Shown here: piece by piece, positions 1-7,943 of the stretch
How the letters are laid out: each line of letters opens with the position of its first letter
Position numbering within the stretch: position 1 is the stretch's first letter
Source: an uncultured Pelagibacteraceae bacterium
GTDB lineage: Bacteria; Pseudomonadota; Alphaproteobacteria; Pelagibacterales; Pelagibacteraceae
Direction of reading: 5' to 3'
NCBI GenBank assembly: GCA_902595635.1
Contig: CACJQT010000005.1
Location: 1 to 64,000, forward strand
Length of the DNA: 64,000 nucleotides
Notes under the pieces: generated by a model
The model's input: only the letters and a program-made list of their open reading frames with translations
What the model was told of the DNA's origin: nothing
Databases searched by the model: none
Made by a program: the position numbers and the translations under genes

Positions 1-396
1 AACGCTGCATTGAAAAGAAAATTTACAATTCCTATAAAATTTATTGGAAATACTCACGAAAAAAAAGAAATTAATTCTCAAATAAAACAATTAGGTCTTT
101 CAATTCAGTGTGGGGGTAGAGTCGCTAACCTTGGTGACAAAGTTAATAAATCTAAAGCAATTAATGTATTCTTAAAAATGGTTAAAAGTAAAATTAAAAA
201 TCCGATCAAAACTATTGGGGTTGGGGACAATCATAATGATATAAACATGCTTAAAAATACTGATATTCCATGCTTAGTTTTCAATAAGTATTTTAAGACA
301 ACTAACTTAAATATAAAAAAATTAATAACTTCCAGTAAGCCATCTCCTCAGGGCTGGGCTGATGTGATCAAAAAGGCGGTACTTAAATTAAAATAA
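1..396 (+). CDS. Glucosyl/mannosyl-3-phosphoglycerate phosphatase, HAD family (5' end cut off)
   Basis: This is the C-terminal part of a HAD-superfamily phosphatase. The reading frame is open to the left edge, so the TTG at 10 in the ORF track is not the true start. The motif GVGDNHNDINML matches HAD motif IV (GDxxND), which binds the catalytic magnesium, and an upstream lysine in VNKSKAINVF fits the conserved lysine of the family. The next gene, 17 bases downstream, is a GpgS-like glucosyltransferase. The likely job is therefore to remove phosphate from glucosyl-3-phosphoglycerate to give glucosylglycerate, a compatible solute without nitrogen. The sequence alone does not separate glucosyl from mannosyl substrates; the choice rests on the neighbour. 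The catalytic aspartate region lies outside the window. Confidence 0.75.
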   Translation, partial: NAALKRKFTIPIKFIGNTHEKKEINSQIKQLGLSIQCGGRVANLGDKVNKSKAINVFLKMVKSKIKNPIKTIGVGDNHNDINMLKNTDIPCLVFNKYFKTTNLNIKKLITSSKPSPQGWADVIKKAVLKLK

Positions 397-413
397 TGTG
401 ATTAGTAGCAGCC

Positions 414-1634
414 ATGAGTGAATTTTCACAAAATGGAATAGTCTCAACATTGCATGATTTTGGGACCAAATCCACCAAAGAAATAGAAGGTGAACTATTA
501 AAATTTTCTAGTGAGAGAAAAATGGAATTAATTTTACCATGTCTCTTCTCTGAGATTGAAGGTGATGCTTTACCCAATATCGTTTCAGAAATAAAAAAAA
601 CTAATTATTTAAATCACATAATTATAGGTCTCGATAAGGCTAACGAGGATCAAGCTAGAAAGGCATGGACTTTTTTCGAGCAACTTGAAACACCTTTTAC
701 AATTTTATGGAATGACGGACCAAATTTAAAAAAGTTAGACAAAGAATTAAAAAAAAAGGATTTAGCCCCAAGTGAAAAAGGTAAGGGTAGAAATGTATGG
801 TATTGTATAGGAATGTCAATTGCTAGAGATACAGCAAGATCTGTGGCTTTACATGATTGTGATATAAAAACTTATGACAGACGCATGCTAGCTAAATTGT
901 TTTATCCTGTTGTAAATCCTCTTTTTAATTTTGAGTTTTGTAAAGGATACTATCCAAGAGTTGCTGATGGTAAAATGAATGGCAGAGTTGCAAGATTATT
1001 AGTTTTTCCTTTATTGACAGCTTTAGAAAAAACTATTGGTAAAAGTGATTATCTAGATTTCATGAAATCTTTTAAATATCCTCTCGCAGGGGAATTTTCA
1101 TTTAGGCGTAATGTTTTACCTGAATTAAGGATTTCCTCTGACTGGGGTATAGAAATTGGAATTTTATCTGAAATGCAAAGGAGTTATTCTCCACAAAACA
1201 TATGTCAGGTTGATCTTGCAGAAACTTATGATCACAAGCACCAGAAACTATCTATTGATGATGAAACAAAAGGTTTGTCTAGAATGTCTATAGACATTAT
1301 AAAAACTTTTATTAAAAAATTAGCTACACAAGGACATTCTTTTAGTAGAGAAAAATTTAGATCTTTGAAAGCAACTTATTATAGGTCAGCTTTAGATTTA
1401 ATTGATATATATAGAAGTGATGCACAAATGAATGGTCTAAAATTTGATTCTCACACCGAAGAAAAGGCTGTTGAACTTTTTGCGATAAATATAATGAAAG
1501 CTGGTGAAGCATTTTATTTAAATCCTATGGATACACCATTTATTCCAACTTGGAGCAGAGTTAAAAGTGCTATTCCTGATTTTTTAGATAGGCTTCAAGA
1601 TGCTGTAAATGAAGATAACAAGCAATACATTTAA
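414..1634 (+). CDS. gpgS: Glucosyl-3-phosphoglycerate synthase-like glycosyltransferase
   Basis: A 406-residue GT-A-fold glycosyltransferase resembling GpgS (family GT81), which transfers glucose from an NDP-glucose to 3-phosphoglycerate. The segment ALHDCDIKTYDRRM near residue 145 carries the DxD-type metal and nucleotide-sugar site, and EFSFRR near residue 226 is in the acceptor-binding half. The length is typical for the family. The ATG at 414 is preceded in frame by a stop at 399, so the start is well fixed. It lies directly after the phosphatase gene, and the pair forms the two-step glucosylglycerate route. Mannosylglycerate synthesis is the alternative. The 3' end overlaps the convergent methyltransferase gene by four bases. 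Confidence 0.8.
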   Translation: MSEFSQNGIVSTLHDFGTKSTKEIEGELLKFSSERKMELILPCLFSEIEGDALPNIVSEIKKTNYLNHIIIGLDKANEDQARKAWTFFEQLETPFTILWNDGPNLKKLDKELKKKDLAPSEKGKGRNVWYCIGMSIARDTARSVALHDCDIKTYDRRMLAKLFYPVVNPLFNFEFCKGYYPRVADGKMNGRVARLLVFPLLTALEKTIGKSDYLDFMKSFKYPLAGEFSFRRNVLPELRISSDWGIEIGILSEMQRSYSPQNICQVDLAETYDHKHQKLSIDDETKGLSRMSIDIIKTFIKKLATQGHSFSREKFRSLKATYYRSALDLIDIYRSDAQMNGLKFDSHTEEKAVELFAINIMKAGEAFYLNPMDTPFIPTWSRVKSAIPDFLDRLQDAVNEDNKQYI

Positions 1635-2287
1635 TTTTTTTTTTTATTACAAACAAAAAATAATTTTCTTGGAAAAGAACCCTCTTCGAAATAATCAATA
1701 GACAAATTTTCATATCCATTTATTAAATTTTGTATTGTATTTTTTGAAAAAAAATGAATTATAAAACCATCTATTTCATATAAATCTTCTCCTCTATGAA
1801 TTCCTTTTTTATAGTCCCCATCATCAGTATTTCTGACTGTGTAAATATTTATTCCTCCCGGTTTTAAAATTCTATGAATCTCGCTATTAAGTTTGTCCAA
1901 ATCTTTCTGAGTTAAAGCCATGCAATAAAGCATATGTGAATAACAAGCATCAACTGAATTACTCTCAAATGGCAAGTCCTCTCTTATATCAAATTTTAAT
2001 GTAGAAATTGAAGATGTTAGATTTTCTTTTTTTATTTTTTCATTGATAACTTTAATTCCATTTTCACTATAGTCTAATGCGGTAACATTTATCGAATTTT
2101 TTCCAAAGTAAATGCTATCTCTTCCTAGGCCTGCTCCTAACTCAACAATTTTAGAACAATTGTTTTCTTTGAAAATATTTAAAGCTTTTTTTGCAGGTAA
2201 ACTTGGTTCTAAACCAAACATCTCAGGCTTATTTGAGAAATTAGTTTCCCAATGCTGAGATTGTCGGTTTAAAATATTTTTATCCAA
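1631..2287 (-). CDS. Class I SAM-dependent methyltransferase
   Basis: A 218-residue methyltransferase with a Rossmann fold. Motif I (VELGAGLGRDS, about residue 48) binds S-adenosylmethionine, the acidic end of strand 2 is ALDYSENGI, and the motif IV region is SVDACYSHMLYCM, followed by HRILKPGG, which is typical of methyltransferase domain 11/TehB-like proteins. The N-terminus (QSQHWETNFSNKPEMFG) resembles small thiol or metalloid methyltransferases, but the substrate cannot be read from the sequence. It is one base from the peroxiredoxin gene upstream on the same strand and is probably cotranscribed with it, which would suit a detoxification role. That link is inference. Confidence 0.75.
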   Translation of the reverse strand: MDKNILNRQSQHWETNFSNKPEMFGLEPSLPAKKALNIFKENNCSKIVELGAGLGRDSIYFGKNSINVTALDYSENGIKVINEKIKKENLTSSISTLKFDIREDLPFESNSVDACYSHMLYCMALTQKDLDKLNSEIHRILKPGGINIYTVRNTDDGDYKKGIHRGEDLYEIDGFIIHFFSKNTIQNLINGYENLSIDYFEEGSFPRKLFFVCNKKKN

Positions 2288-2288
2288 T

Positions 2289-2948
2289 TTACTTAGAGGG
2301 ATCTGGGACCTTTCTTAGATAAGGTTTTACAGTTTCCCATCCATCTGGATATATTTTTTTAGCTTCATCATCTTTAATCGCTGGCAAAATAACAACATCC
2401 TCTCCCTTTTTCCAATTAGCAGGAGTAGCTACTTTATGTTTAGCTGTTAGCTGCATAGAGTCTATTGCACGCAAAATCTCTAAAAAGTTTCTTCCAGTTG
2501 CCATAGGATATGTAAGATATAATCCAATTCTCTTATCAGGTCTGATTACAAAAATAGTTCTTACAGTTTCATTATCAACTGCAGTTCTACCCATTGAGGT
2601 TGTTCCAGCATCTGCTTCCAACATATTAAACAATTTTGCTACTTTTAAATCTTCATCAGCAATAATTGGATAATTTGGTTTTGTACCAGATACATCTTTA
2701 ATATCATCTAGCCATTTTTTATGATCCTCTACCCCATCAACGCTTAAACCAATTACTTTGACATTTCTTTTATCGAATTCATCTTTCATTAATCCTAAAG
2801 CACCAAGTTCTGTAGTACAAACTGGTGTAAAATCTTTAGGGTGTGAAAAAATAACTCCCCAACTATCACCTAACCATTCGTGAAAAGAAATATCTCCTTC
2901 AGTTGTTTTAGCTTGAAAATCAGGACACATACTATTTATTTTTAACAT
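2289..2948 (-). CDS. 1-Cys peroxiredoxin (Prx6 type)
   Basis: A 219-residue AhpC/TSA-family peroxidase that reduces hydrogen peroxide and organic peroxides in the cytoplasm. The peroxidatic cysteine is C44 in HPKDFTPVCTTELGA, the standard Prx active site. The long C-terminal part (about residues 150-219, with GEDVVILP and the closing KPYLRKVPDP) is characteristic of the Prx6 subgroup. No second resolving cysteine is evident; the other cysteine, near residue 8, is in the N-terminal strand. A very good ribosome binding site (AAGGAGGAGACA) precedes the ATG, and a promoter with a perfect TATAAT lies just upstream. The methyltransferase gene follows directly. Confidence 0.92.
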   Translation of the reverse strand: MLKINSMCPDFQAKTTEGDISFHEWLGDSWGVIFSHPKDFTPVCTTELGALGLMKDEFDKRNVKVIGLSVDGVEDHKKWLDDIKDVSGTKPNYPIIADEDLKVAKLFNMLEADAGTTSMGRTAVDNETVRTIFVIRPDKRIGLYLTYPMATGRNFLEILRAIDSMQLTAKHKVATPANWKKGEDVVILPAIKDDEAKKIYPDGWETVKPYLRKVPDPSK

Positions 2949-2971
2949 TGTCTCCTCCTTATAAAAAAAAT

Positions 2972-3000
2972 ATTATATGAAAGATTGTTTTACTAAGCAA
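2972..3000 (-). promoter_or_regulatory. Sigma70-type promoter of the peroxiredoxin gene
   Basis: Read on the minus strand, TTGCTT (2995-3000) and a perfect TATAAT (2972-2977) are separated by exactly 17 bases. The predicted start of transcription is near 2965, giving a short leader with the AAGGAGG ribosome binding site. The 74-base gap to the divergent persulfide dioxygenase gene must also hold that gene's promoter. Confidence 0.5.
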
Positions 3001-3022
3001 ACTTTTATAAAGTTAAGTATTT

Positions 3023-3718
3023 ATGATATTTGAACAACTTTTCGATCAAAAATCTTCTACATACACTTATATAATTGCAAGTGGTGAAGGTAGAGAAGCA
3101 TTAATAATTGATCCAGTCATTGAACATTCTGATGAGTATTCAACTATATTAAATAATTTAGATCTTAAACTTGTAAAAGTAATTGATACTCACATTCATG
3201 CTGATCACATCTCAGCATTAAATGAATTAAATAAAAGAACAAACTGTATAAGAGTTATGGGAGAAAAATCTAAATCAGAAGTGATAGATCTAAGAATTAA
3301 AGATGGTGAAAAAATTAAAGTTGAAGAAGTTGAACTTCAAGCAATTTATACTCCTGGTCATACTGATTGCTCATATAGTTTTTTGATGAATGATAGAGTT
3401 TTTACTGGAGATACACTTTTAATAAATGGAAGTGGTAGAACAGATTTTCAAAATGGTAATGCTTACGATGCTTACGATTCTATATTTAATAAACTATTAA
3501 AACTACCCGAAAAAACTCTCGTATTTCCTGCTCATGATTATAATGGCAAGAAATTTTCCACTATTGAAAATGAAAAAAATAATAATCCAAGATTACAAGT
3601 AAGCTCAAAAGAAGAATACGCAGACATAATGAACAATCTAAATCTTGCAAATCCTAAAATGATGGATGTCGCAGTGCCTGCTAATGTAAAAGGGCTTACT
3701 TTAGACAATATTAATTAA
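3023..3718 (+). CDS. ETHE1-like persulfide dioxygenase (MBL fold)
   Basis: A 231-residue metallo-beta-lactamase-fold protein. The metal motif is THIHADHIS (H57, H59, D61, H62), with TPGHTD near residue 112 and GDTLLINGSGRTDFQNG near residue 135. The last stretch and the C-terminal PAHDYNGKKFSTIENEKNNNP and VAVPANVKG are signatures of ETHE1-type persulfide dioxygenase rather than of glyoxalase II. The enzyme oxidises glutathione persulfide to sulfite. It stands 37 bases upstream of cysE and cysK on the same strand, so persulfide or sulfide removal and cysteine synthesis appear to be coordinated. No clear ribosome binding site precedes the ATG. Confidence 0.85.
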   Translation: MIFEQLFDQKSSTYTYIIASGEGREALIIDPVIEHSDEYSTILNNLDLKLVKVIDTHIHADHISALNELNKRTNCIRVMGEKSKSEVIDLRIKDGEKIKVEEVELQAIYTPGHTDCSYSFLMNDRVFTGDTLLINGSGRTDFQNGNAYDAYDSIFNKLLKLPEKTLVFPAHDYNGKKFSTIENEKNNNPRLQVSSKEEYADIMNNLNLANPKMMDVAVPANVKGLTLDNIN

Positions 3719-3755
3719 CTTTAAATTTCAACATTAATAACTATATAGGCAGTCT

Positions 3756-4331
3756 ATGAATGACTATTTGCAATCAATTATTGATAGGGATCCAGCGGCA
3801 AGATCTAAGTTAAGTGTAATATTAACGTACCCTGGCGTTAAGGCTGTATTTTTTCACAGAATTGCAAATTTTTTTGCTACTGCAAAATTCGATCTTATCG
3901 CAAGAATAATTTCTCAATTTTCAAGATTTTTAACTGGTATTGAAATTCATCCAAGAGCTAAGATAGGTAAAAATTTATTTATTGATCACGGTATGGGCGT
4001 CGTTATAGGTGAAACATCTGACATTGCAGATAACGTAACAATTTATCATATGGTTACTTTAGGTGGAATATCTCCAAGCATAAATTCCAATGATCAAAGA
4101 GAAATTAAAAGACACCCTACTCTTCATGATAATGTTGTTGTTGGTTCAGGGGCACAAATTTTGGGGCCTGTAGTTGTAGGGAAAAATGCAAGAATTGGTG
4201 CTAATGCAGTTGTAACAAAAAATGTTCCTGAAAATGCTGTTATGGTAGGAATACCTGCTAAGAATGTTGGAACAGCAACTGAAGAATTTAAACCTTATGC
4301 TGTTACAAATGGCAATGAGGAAAAAGAATAA
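3756..4331 (+). CDS. cysE: Serine O-acetyltransferase
   Basis: A 191-residue short-form serine acetyltransferase. It makes O-acetylserine from serine and acetyl-CoA, the first step of cysteine synthesis. Left-handed beta-helix hexapeptide repeats run from about residue 66 ([23 protein letters not shown]) to 175, and the [13 protein letters not shown] and VTLGG segments include the acetyl-CoA and active-site regions. The N-terminal helical domain is shorter than in E. coli CysE, as in many short bacterial forms. The stop codon overlaps the start of cysK by one base (TAATG), so the two are translationally coupled. Confidence 0.93.
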   Translation: MNDYLQSIIDRDPAARSKLSVILTYPGVKAVFFHRIANFFATAKFDLIARIISQFSRFLTGIEIHPRAKIGKNLFIDHGMGVVIGETSDIADNVTIYHMVTLGGISPSINSNDQREIKRHPTLHDNVVVGSGAQILGPVVVGKNARIGANAVVTKNVPENAVMVGIPAKNVGTATEEFKPYAVTNGNEEKE

Positions 4332-5332
4332 TGAAAAATTACAAGGATGATTTTATCCAATCAATTGGAAATACTCCTTTAATAAAACTGAAAGCTGCAT
4401 CTGAAATAACTGGCTGTAACATTTATGGTAAAGCCGAATATTTAAATCCAGGAGGATCTGTAAAAGACAGAGCAGCACTTGCTTTAATAAGGGATGCTGA
4501 ACAAAAAAAATTAATATTTAAAGGTGGAATAATTGTAGAAGGAACTGCAGGAAACACTGGCATTGGTTTATGCCTTATTGGAAATTCACTTGGTTACAAA
4601 ACGATTATTGTAATGAATGATAATCAAACTCAAGAAAAAAAAGATACATTAAGAAATATTGGTGCAGATTTAAAATTAGTTCCACCAAAACCTTATAAAG
4701 ATGAAAATAACTTTGTTAAAGTTGCTGCTAGAATGGCTGAAGACCTAAAAAGTTCAAATAATCACGGAGTTGTTTGGGCAAATCAATTTGATAATACAGC
4801 AAACTCAAAAGGTCACTATAATACAACGGGTCCTGAGATATGGGAACAAACTGAAGGTAAAGTTGATGGATTTGTATGTTCTTCTGGAACTGGGGGAACT
4901 ATTGGTGGAGTAAGTAGTTTTTTAAAAGAAAAAAATAAAGATATAAAAATTTATCTATCAGATCCAAAGGGATCCTCTCTTTACAATCACATTGAAAACG
5001 GTGAGTTAAAAGCTGAAGGTGGATCAATAACTGAAGGCATTGGATCCAGCAGAGTAACTGCTAATTTTGCAGAAGCAAAAATAGATGGAGCCTTTTCAAT
5101 TGAAGATAAAGAGTCTTTGCCAATACTATATGATTTAATCAAAAATGAAGGTTTAAGTCTTGGAACAAGTTGTGGAGTAAATATTGCAGGCGCAATAAGA
5201 TTGGGTAAAAAATTAGGACCAGGAAAAACTATTGTCACTATTCTTTGCGACAAATCAGACAGATACAACTCAAAGATGTTTAATAAACCTTTTTTAATTG
5301 AAAAAGGTTTACCTTATCCCGATTGGATATAA
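4331..5332 (+). CDS. cysK: Cysteine synthase (O-acetylserine sulfhydrylase)
   Basis: A 333-residue PLP enzyme of fold type II. The lysine carrying PLP is K45 in NPGGSVKDRAAL, the phosphate-binding loop is SSGTGGTIGG (about residue 185), and the substrate loop is EGTAGNTGIG (about residue 76). It joins O-acetylserine and sulfide to form cysteine. The asparagine loop reads GTAGNTG where many CysK proteins have GTSGNTG, as in several cystathionine-synthase-like members; the cysE partner still favours cysteine synthase. It is the last gene of the dioxygenase-cysE-cysK operon. Confidence 0.9.
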   Translation: MKNYKDDFIQSIGNTPLIKLKAASEITGCNIYGKAEYLNPGGSVKDRAALALIRDAEQKKLIFKGGIIVEGTAGNTGIGLCLIGNSLGYKTIIVMNDNQTQEKKDTLRNIGADLKLVPPKPYKDENNFVKVAARMAEDLKSSNNHGVVWANQFDNTANSKGHYNTTGPEIWEQTEGKVDGFVCSSGTGGTIGGVSSFLKEKNKDIKIYLSDPKGSSLYNHIENGELKAEGGSITEGIGSSRVTANFAEAKIDGAFSIEDKESLPILYDLIKNEGLSLGTSCGVNIAGAIRLGKKLGPGKTIVTILCDKSDRYNSKMFNKPFLIEKGLPYPDWI

Positions 5333-5348
5333 TCACGCATATCAGCAC

Positions 5349-5371
5349 TGTAATAAAACCATTACATTTTT
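5349..5371 (+). terminator. Weak terminator-like hairpin after cysK
   Basis: TGTAAT and ATTACA form a 6-bp stem with a six-base loop, followed by five T. The stem is weak and AT-rich, so it may be chance, but it is correctly placed at the end of the sulfur operon. Confidence 0.3.
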
Positions 5372-5414
5372 AACTTACAATAAATAATAATAATTAAAAA
5401 ATTAAGGAAATTTT

Positions 5415-5789
5415 ATGGACGCAAAAGAAGTAGTTAAAAAAGGATATGAACTTTTTGGCAAAGGAGATATGGAGGGATTTATGGAAATGGTACATGATGA
5501 TATCACTTGGATTTATCCTGGGGATAAGCATCCAATGTCAGGAACTCATAAAGGCAAAGAGGCATATATGAAAACCATGATGCAAGTTCCAAATCTTTGG
5601 AGTAATTTTTCAGTAACCCCTGATATGATGATTAGTGAGGGGAATAAAGTGTTTGTTAAAGCAACTGCTAAGGCAGATGGCATGGATACTATTTTTGGTC
5701 ATTATTTTGAAGTAGGCGATGATGGTAAACTGACATTATTTATTGCGTTTGATGACACACTAAGCATGTTCAATGCAATTAAGAAGTAA
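5415..5789 (+). CDS. SnoaL/NTF2-like small protein
   Basis: A 124-residue protein with an NTF2/SnoaL-like alpha-beta cone pattern: an N-terminal helix (VVKKGYELFGKGDMEGFMEMV), then HDDITWIYPGD, then strands ending in FIAFDDTLSMFNAIKK. Members include ketosteroid isomerases, epoxide hydrolases and many proteins with no known activity, so no reaction is assigned. A good ribosome binding site (AAGGAAATTTT) precedes the ATG. It is the first gene of a run of ten small genes on the same strand, reaching 9200 with very short gaps, and is likely cotranscribed with them. A second SnoaL-like gene lies at 7623. Confidence 0.75.
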   Translation: MDAKEVVKKGYELFGKGDMEGFMEMVHDDITWIYPGDKHPMSGTHKGKEAYMKTMMQVPNLWSNFSVTPDMMISEGNKVFVKATAKADGMDTIFGHYFEVGDDGKLTLFIAFDDTLSMFNAIKK

Positions 5790-5795
5790 GAGTTT

Positions 5796-6263
5796 ATGAA
5801 AAAATTATATTTTATTTTAATTTTCGTATTTATGTCGAGTACAGCTTTTGCTGAGCAAGGACAAATTAAACAAACTGGTTTTTTCTCTGGCACTTCTAAA
5901 GTTATAGGTGATGATAAAGGCAATTTTTCGATAATATATGAAGGAACTATTGGTAATAAAGCTATTGAGGGAACAACTTTTGGTGACAGATCTTCATCAT
6001 ATTGTGTTGGATCAATTGTTGGACTTAAAGGAAAAGGTTTTGAGACAGGCGTTTGTATAAACAAATTTGAAGATGGTAGTACTACAACAACACATTACGA
6101 AGGCGTAATGGGAAAAATATTAAGATGGAAGTTTGTAAGTGGAACAGGGAAATATGAGAATATTTCTGGAGGTGGAACAACATCTTATGCGCAAATTGAT
6201 TCAGCTAAAGATGGAGTTGTACAATCTTACAATCAAATCGTTGGTACTTATAATTTGAACTAA
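5796..6263 (+). CDS. Secreted beta-barrel protein of unknown function
   Basis: A 155-residue protein with a clear Sec signal peptide (MKKLYFILIFVFMSSTAFA, cleavage after AFA). The mature part is almost all beta strand, rich in glycine and threonine. The segment FVSGTGKYENISGGG is similar in style to the gap-loop motif of allene-oxide-cyclase/dirigent-type barrels, which suggests a small-molecule-binding barrel in the periplasm. Two cysteines (SSYCVG and TGVCIN) could form a disulfide. I do not recognise a specific family, and the barrel suggestion is only pattern-based. It lies six bases after the SnoaL-like gene. Confidence 0.6.
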   Translation: MKKLYFILIFVFMSSTAFAEQGQIKQTGFFSGTSKVIGDDKGNFSIIYEGTIGNKAIEGTTFGDRSSSYCVGSIVGLKGKGFETGVCINKFEDGSTTTTHYEGVMGKILRWKFVSGTGKYENISGGGTTSYAQIDSAKDGVVQSYNQIVGTYNLN

Positions 6264-6276
6264 CTGAAAGGAAAAA

Positions 6277-6675
6277 ATGAAAAAAACAATTTTAGTATTA
6301 ATTTTAAGTTTATTTACAGCTAATGTTTACGCAGATAGCCATGTAAAGAGAATTTTATCAACAAGTCAAACAGGAATGGGAAATGATATTGTATACCCTA
6401 CAGGAAAAGCAAAAATAACAGCTTTTGAATTTACTGTACCTGTAGGAGCTCCAGTAACTCCTCATACGCACTCATTTCCAGTTCTAATTATGATTCAGCA
6501 AGGTGAAATTGAATTAATTCATGAAGGAAAAACCCAAGTATTCAAAGCTGGTGATGCATTTGTTGAAGATGTTGGAATTGTACACGAGTCGAAAAATATT
6601 GGAAATGTTCCAGTTAAAGCGATTGTAGTTGCAATTGGTGTCGAAGGACAGAAAATTATGACACCGGTAAAATAA
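6277..6675 (+). CDS. Secreted single-domain cupin
   Basis: A 132-residue protein with a signal peptide (MKKTILVLILSLFTANVYA) and one cupin domain. Motif 1 is seen in TPHTHSFPVLIMIQQGEIELIHEG (metal-type histidines in PHTHS) and motif 2 in GDAFVEDVGIVHESKNIG. The metal ligands H, H, E-like and H appear plausible, but no substrate can be named. The protein would act in the periplasm, beside the secreted barrel protein encoded just upstream. A ribosome binding site (GAAAGGAAAAA) is present. Confidence 0.8.
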   Translation: MKKTILVLILSLFTANVYADSHVKRILSTSQTGMGNDIVYPTGKAKITAFEFTVPVGAPVTPHTHSFPVLIMIQQGEIELIHEGKTQVFKAGDAFVEDVGIVHESKNIGNVPVKAIVVAIGVEGQKIMTPVK

Positions 6676-6688
6676 AAAGGAAAAAGAA

Positions 6689-6979
6689 ATGATCATAAAA
6701 ATAGAAGAAAATATAAAATCATTTTCATCTTGGATGAATATGGTAAAAGCGAATGCTGAAAAAATTAAAGGATTTGGTGCTACGATTATTTTTGCAGGTG
6801 TATCAAAAGAAGACCCTACAAAATTTACTGTAATCGTTAAGTATGCAACCATGGAAGGTTTTGAAGCATTTAAAAATGACAAAGAACTTCATGCAGCAAG
6901 AGCTGAAGCAGGCGTGGATTTAGATTCAGCAAAGGTTACACCGATGCATGAAGATTTTATGGAAAATTTTAGTGGATAA
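6689..6979 (+). CDS. Small ABM-like alpha/beta protein (DUF3764-like)
   Basis: A 96-residue cytoplasmic protein with the alternating strand and helix pattern of dimeric ferredoxin-like (ABM) barrels: strand MIIKIEENI, helix SFSSWMNMVKANAEKIKG, then strands TIIFAGVS and FTVIVKYAT and helix EGFEAFKND. It resembles its neighbour at 7007 in length and layout and may be a distant tandem paralogue. The family guess (DUF3764) is from memory and untested. Its function is unknown. Confidence 0.55.
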   Translation: MIIKIEENIKSFSSWMNMVKANAEKIKGFGATIIFAGVSKEDPTKFTVIVKYATMEGFEAFKNDKELHAARAEAGVDLDSAKVTPMHEDFMENFSG

Positions 6980-7006
6980 ACAATCAATATAAAGAAAGGA
7001 TAAAAT

Positions 7007-7297
7007 ATGGAAACAGAAACACTAGTAGTAGCTCATTTAAAAGAAGGTATGTTAGAAAAATTTATGGGCTTTATGCAATCAGATGCTGGTATGGCAGAAA
7101 GATCGAAAGTTGCAAATGTATCAAAAACAATTGGAACAGTTGCACCTGACAAAAAAACAGTAATGTTTAAAATTTTTGTGACCGATAAAGCTGCTCTTAA
7201 AGCTTTTATAGATGGAAGCAATCCAGTATCAGCTCCAGTTATGAAAGAAGTTATGGAAAGTTACAGTGTCTACGAATTAAATAAAGTAGATATGTAA
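7007..7297 (+). CDS. Small ABM-like alpha/beta protein (DUF3764-like)
   Basis: A 96-residue protein with the same length and secondary structure order as the gene before it (strand, helix LEKFMGFMQSDAGMAERS, two strands with VMFKIFVTD, helix KAALKAFIDGSNP, final strand ESYSVYELNKVDM). The helix-strand plan suggests a ferredoxin-like dimeric barrel. A strong ribosome binding site (AAAGAAAGGATAAAAT) is present. The function is unknown; the context is a cluster of small barrel and cone proteins. Confidence 0.55.
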   Translation: METETLVVAHLKEGMLEKFMGFMQSDAGMAERSKVANVSKTIGTVAPDKKTVMFKIFVTDKAALKAFIDGSNPVSAPVMKEVMESYSVYELNKVDM

Positions 7298-7320
7298 TAA
7301 TTTTTGTAATAAGGTTTGTA

Positions 7321-7611
7321 ATGCCTTCAGGATATATCATATTAAATATTAATGTGTTAAATCCTGAAAATTACAAAGAGTATTTGGAAAAAGCTCCTCC
7401 AACTGCTCAAATGTTTGGTGGCGAGTACATAATAAGAGGTGGCGAAAATGAAGTCATTGAAGGTGAGTGGAAATATCCAAGAACTGTTGTAATTAAATTC
7501 CCATCTTATGAAAAAGTTTTTGAGTGGTACAATTCAGAAATATATAAACCTATCAGACAAATTAGATTAGATAATACAGTATCAAATACATTAATAATTA
7601 AAGGAGCATAA
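7321..7611 (+). CDS. DUF1330 family protein
   Basis: A 96-residue protein matching the DUF1330 pattern: GYIILNINVLNPENYKEYL at the start, then FGGEYIIRGGENEVIEGEW and RTVVIKFPSYEKVFEWYNSEIYKPIRQIR, close to the family's usual ending. Family members form ferredoxin-like dimers; their biochemical role is not established. It sits in the small-protein operon, third of three dimeric-barrel-type proteins in a row. Confidence 0.85.
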   Translation: MPSGYIILNINVLNPENYKEYLEKAPPTAQMFGGEYIIRGGENEVIEGEWKYPRTVVIKFPSYEKVFEWYNSEIYKPIRQIRLDNTVSNTLIIKGA

Positions 7612-7622
7612 AGGAGAAAAAA

Positions 7623-7943
7623 ATGTCAATATTAGAAAAATATAGTGCTGCAATTAAAAATAAAGATGAAGCAGCAATGAACGAACTTTTGCATGATGAT
7701 TTTAAATTCACAATGCATAAATCAGGGAGTGTTTTAACTAAAAGTGATGTTATCAAATGGGCAATGAGTGGTGACATTAAGCAAGATAAAACTAGAATTG
7801 TTTATGAAAATGATGAAGTTGGTGTTCACCATGCGTTTGTAACATTTGATGATGGTAATGTAGAAGCAGTTATGGCAGTCTACAAATACAAAGATGGCAA
7901 AATGATTAGTTTAGAAACTGGCGCAACGCCAATGCCAAAATAA
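7623..7943 (+). CDS. SnoaL/NTF2-like small protein
   Basis: A 106-residue protein with the NTF2-like order: helix MSILEKYSAAIKNKDEAAMNELL, then HDDFKFTMHKSGSVLTKSDVIKW, strands DEVGVHHAFVTFDDGNVEAVMAVYKYKDGKM. The HDDF step parallels HDDI in the first SnoaL-like protein of the operon. No catalytic assignment is possible. The ribosome binding site AAAGGAGAAAAA is good. The next gene begins on the base after the stop codon. Confidence 0.7.
   Translation: MSILEKYSAAIKNKDEAAMNELLHDDFKFTMHKSGSVLTKSDVIKWAMSGDIKQDKTRIVYENDEVGVHHAFVTFDDGNVEAVMAVYKYKDGKMISLETGATPMPK

Noticed and set aside
6689-7297. Recent tandem duplication of the two ABM-like genes
   Set aside because: Length and fold pattern agree, but the residues differ at most positions, so at best it is an old duplication.
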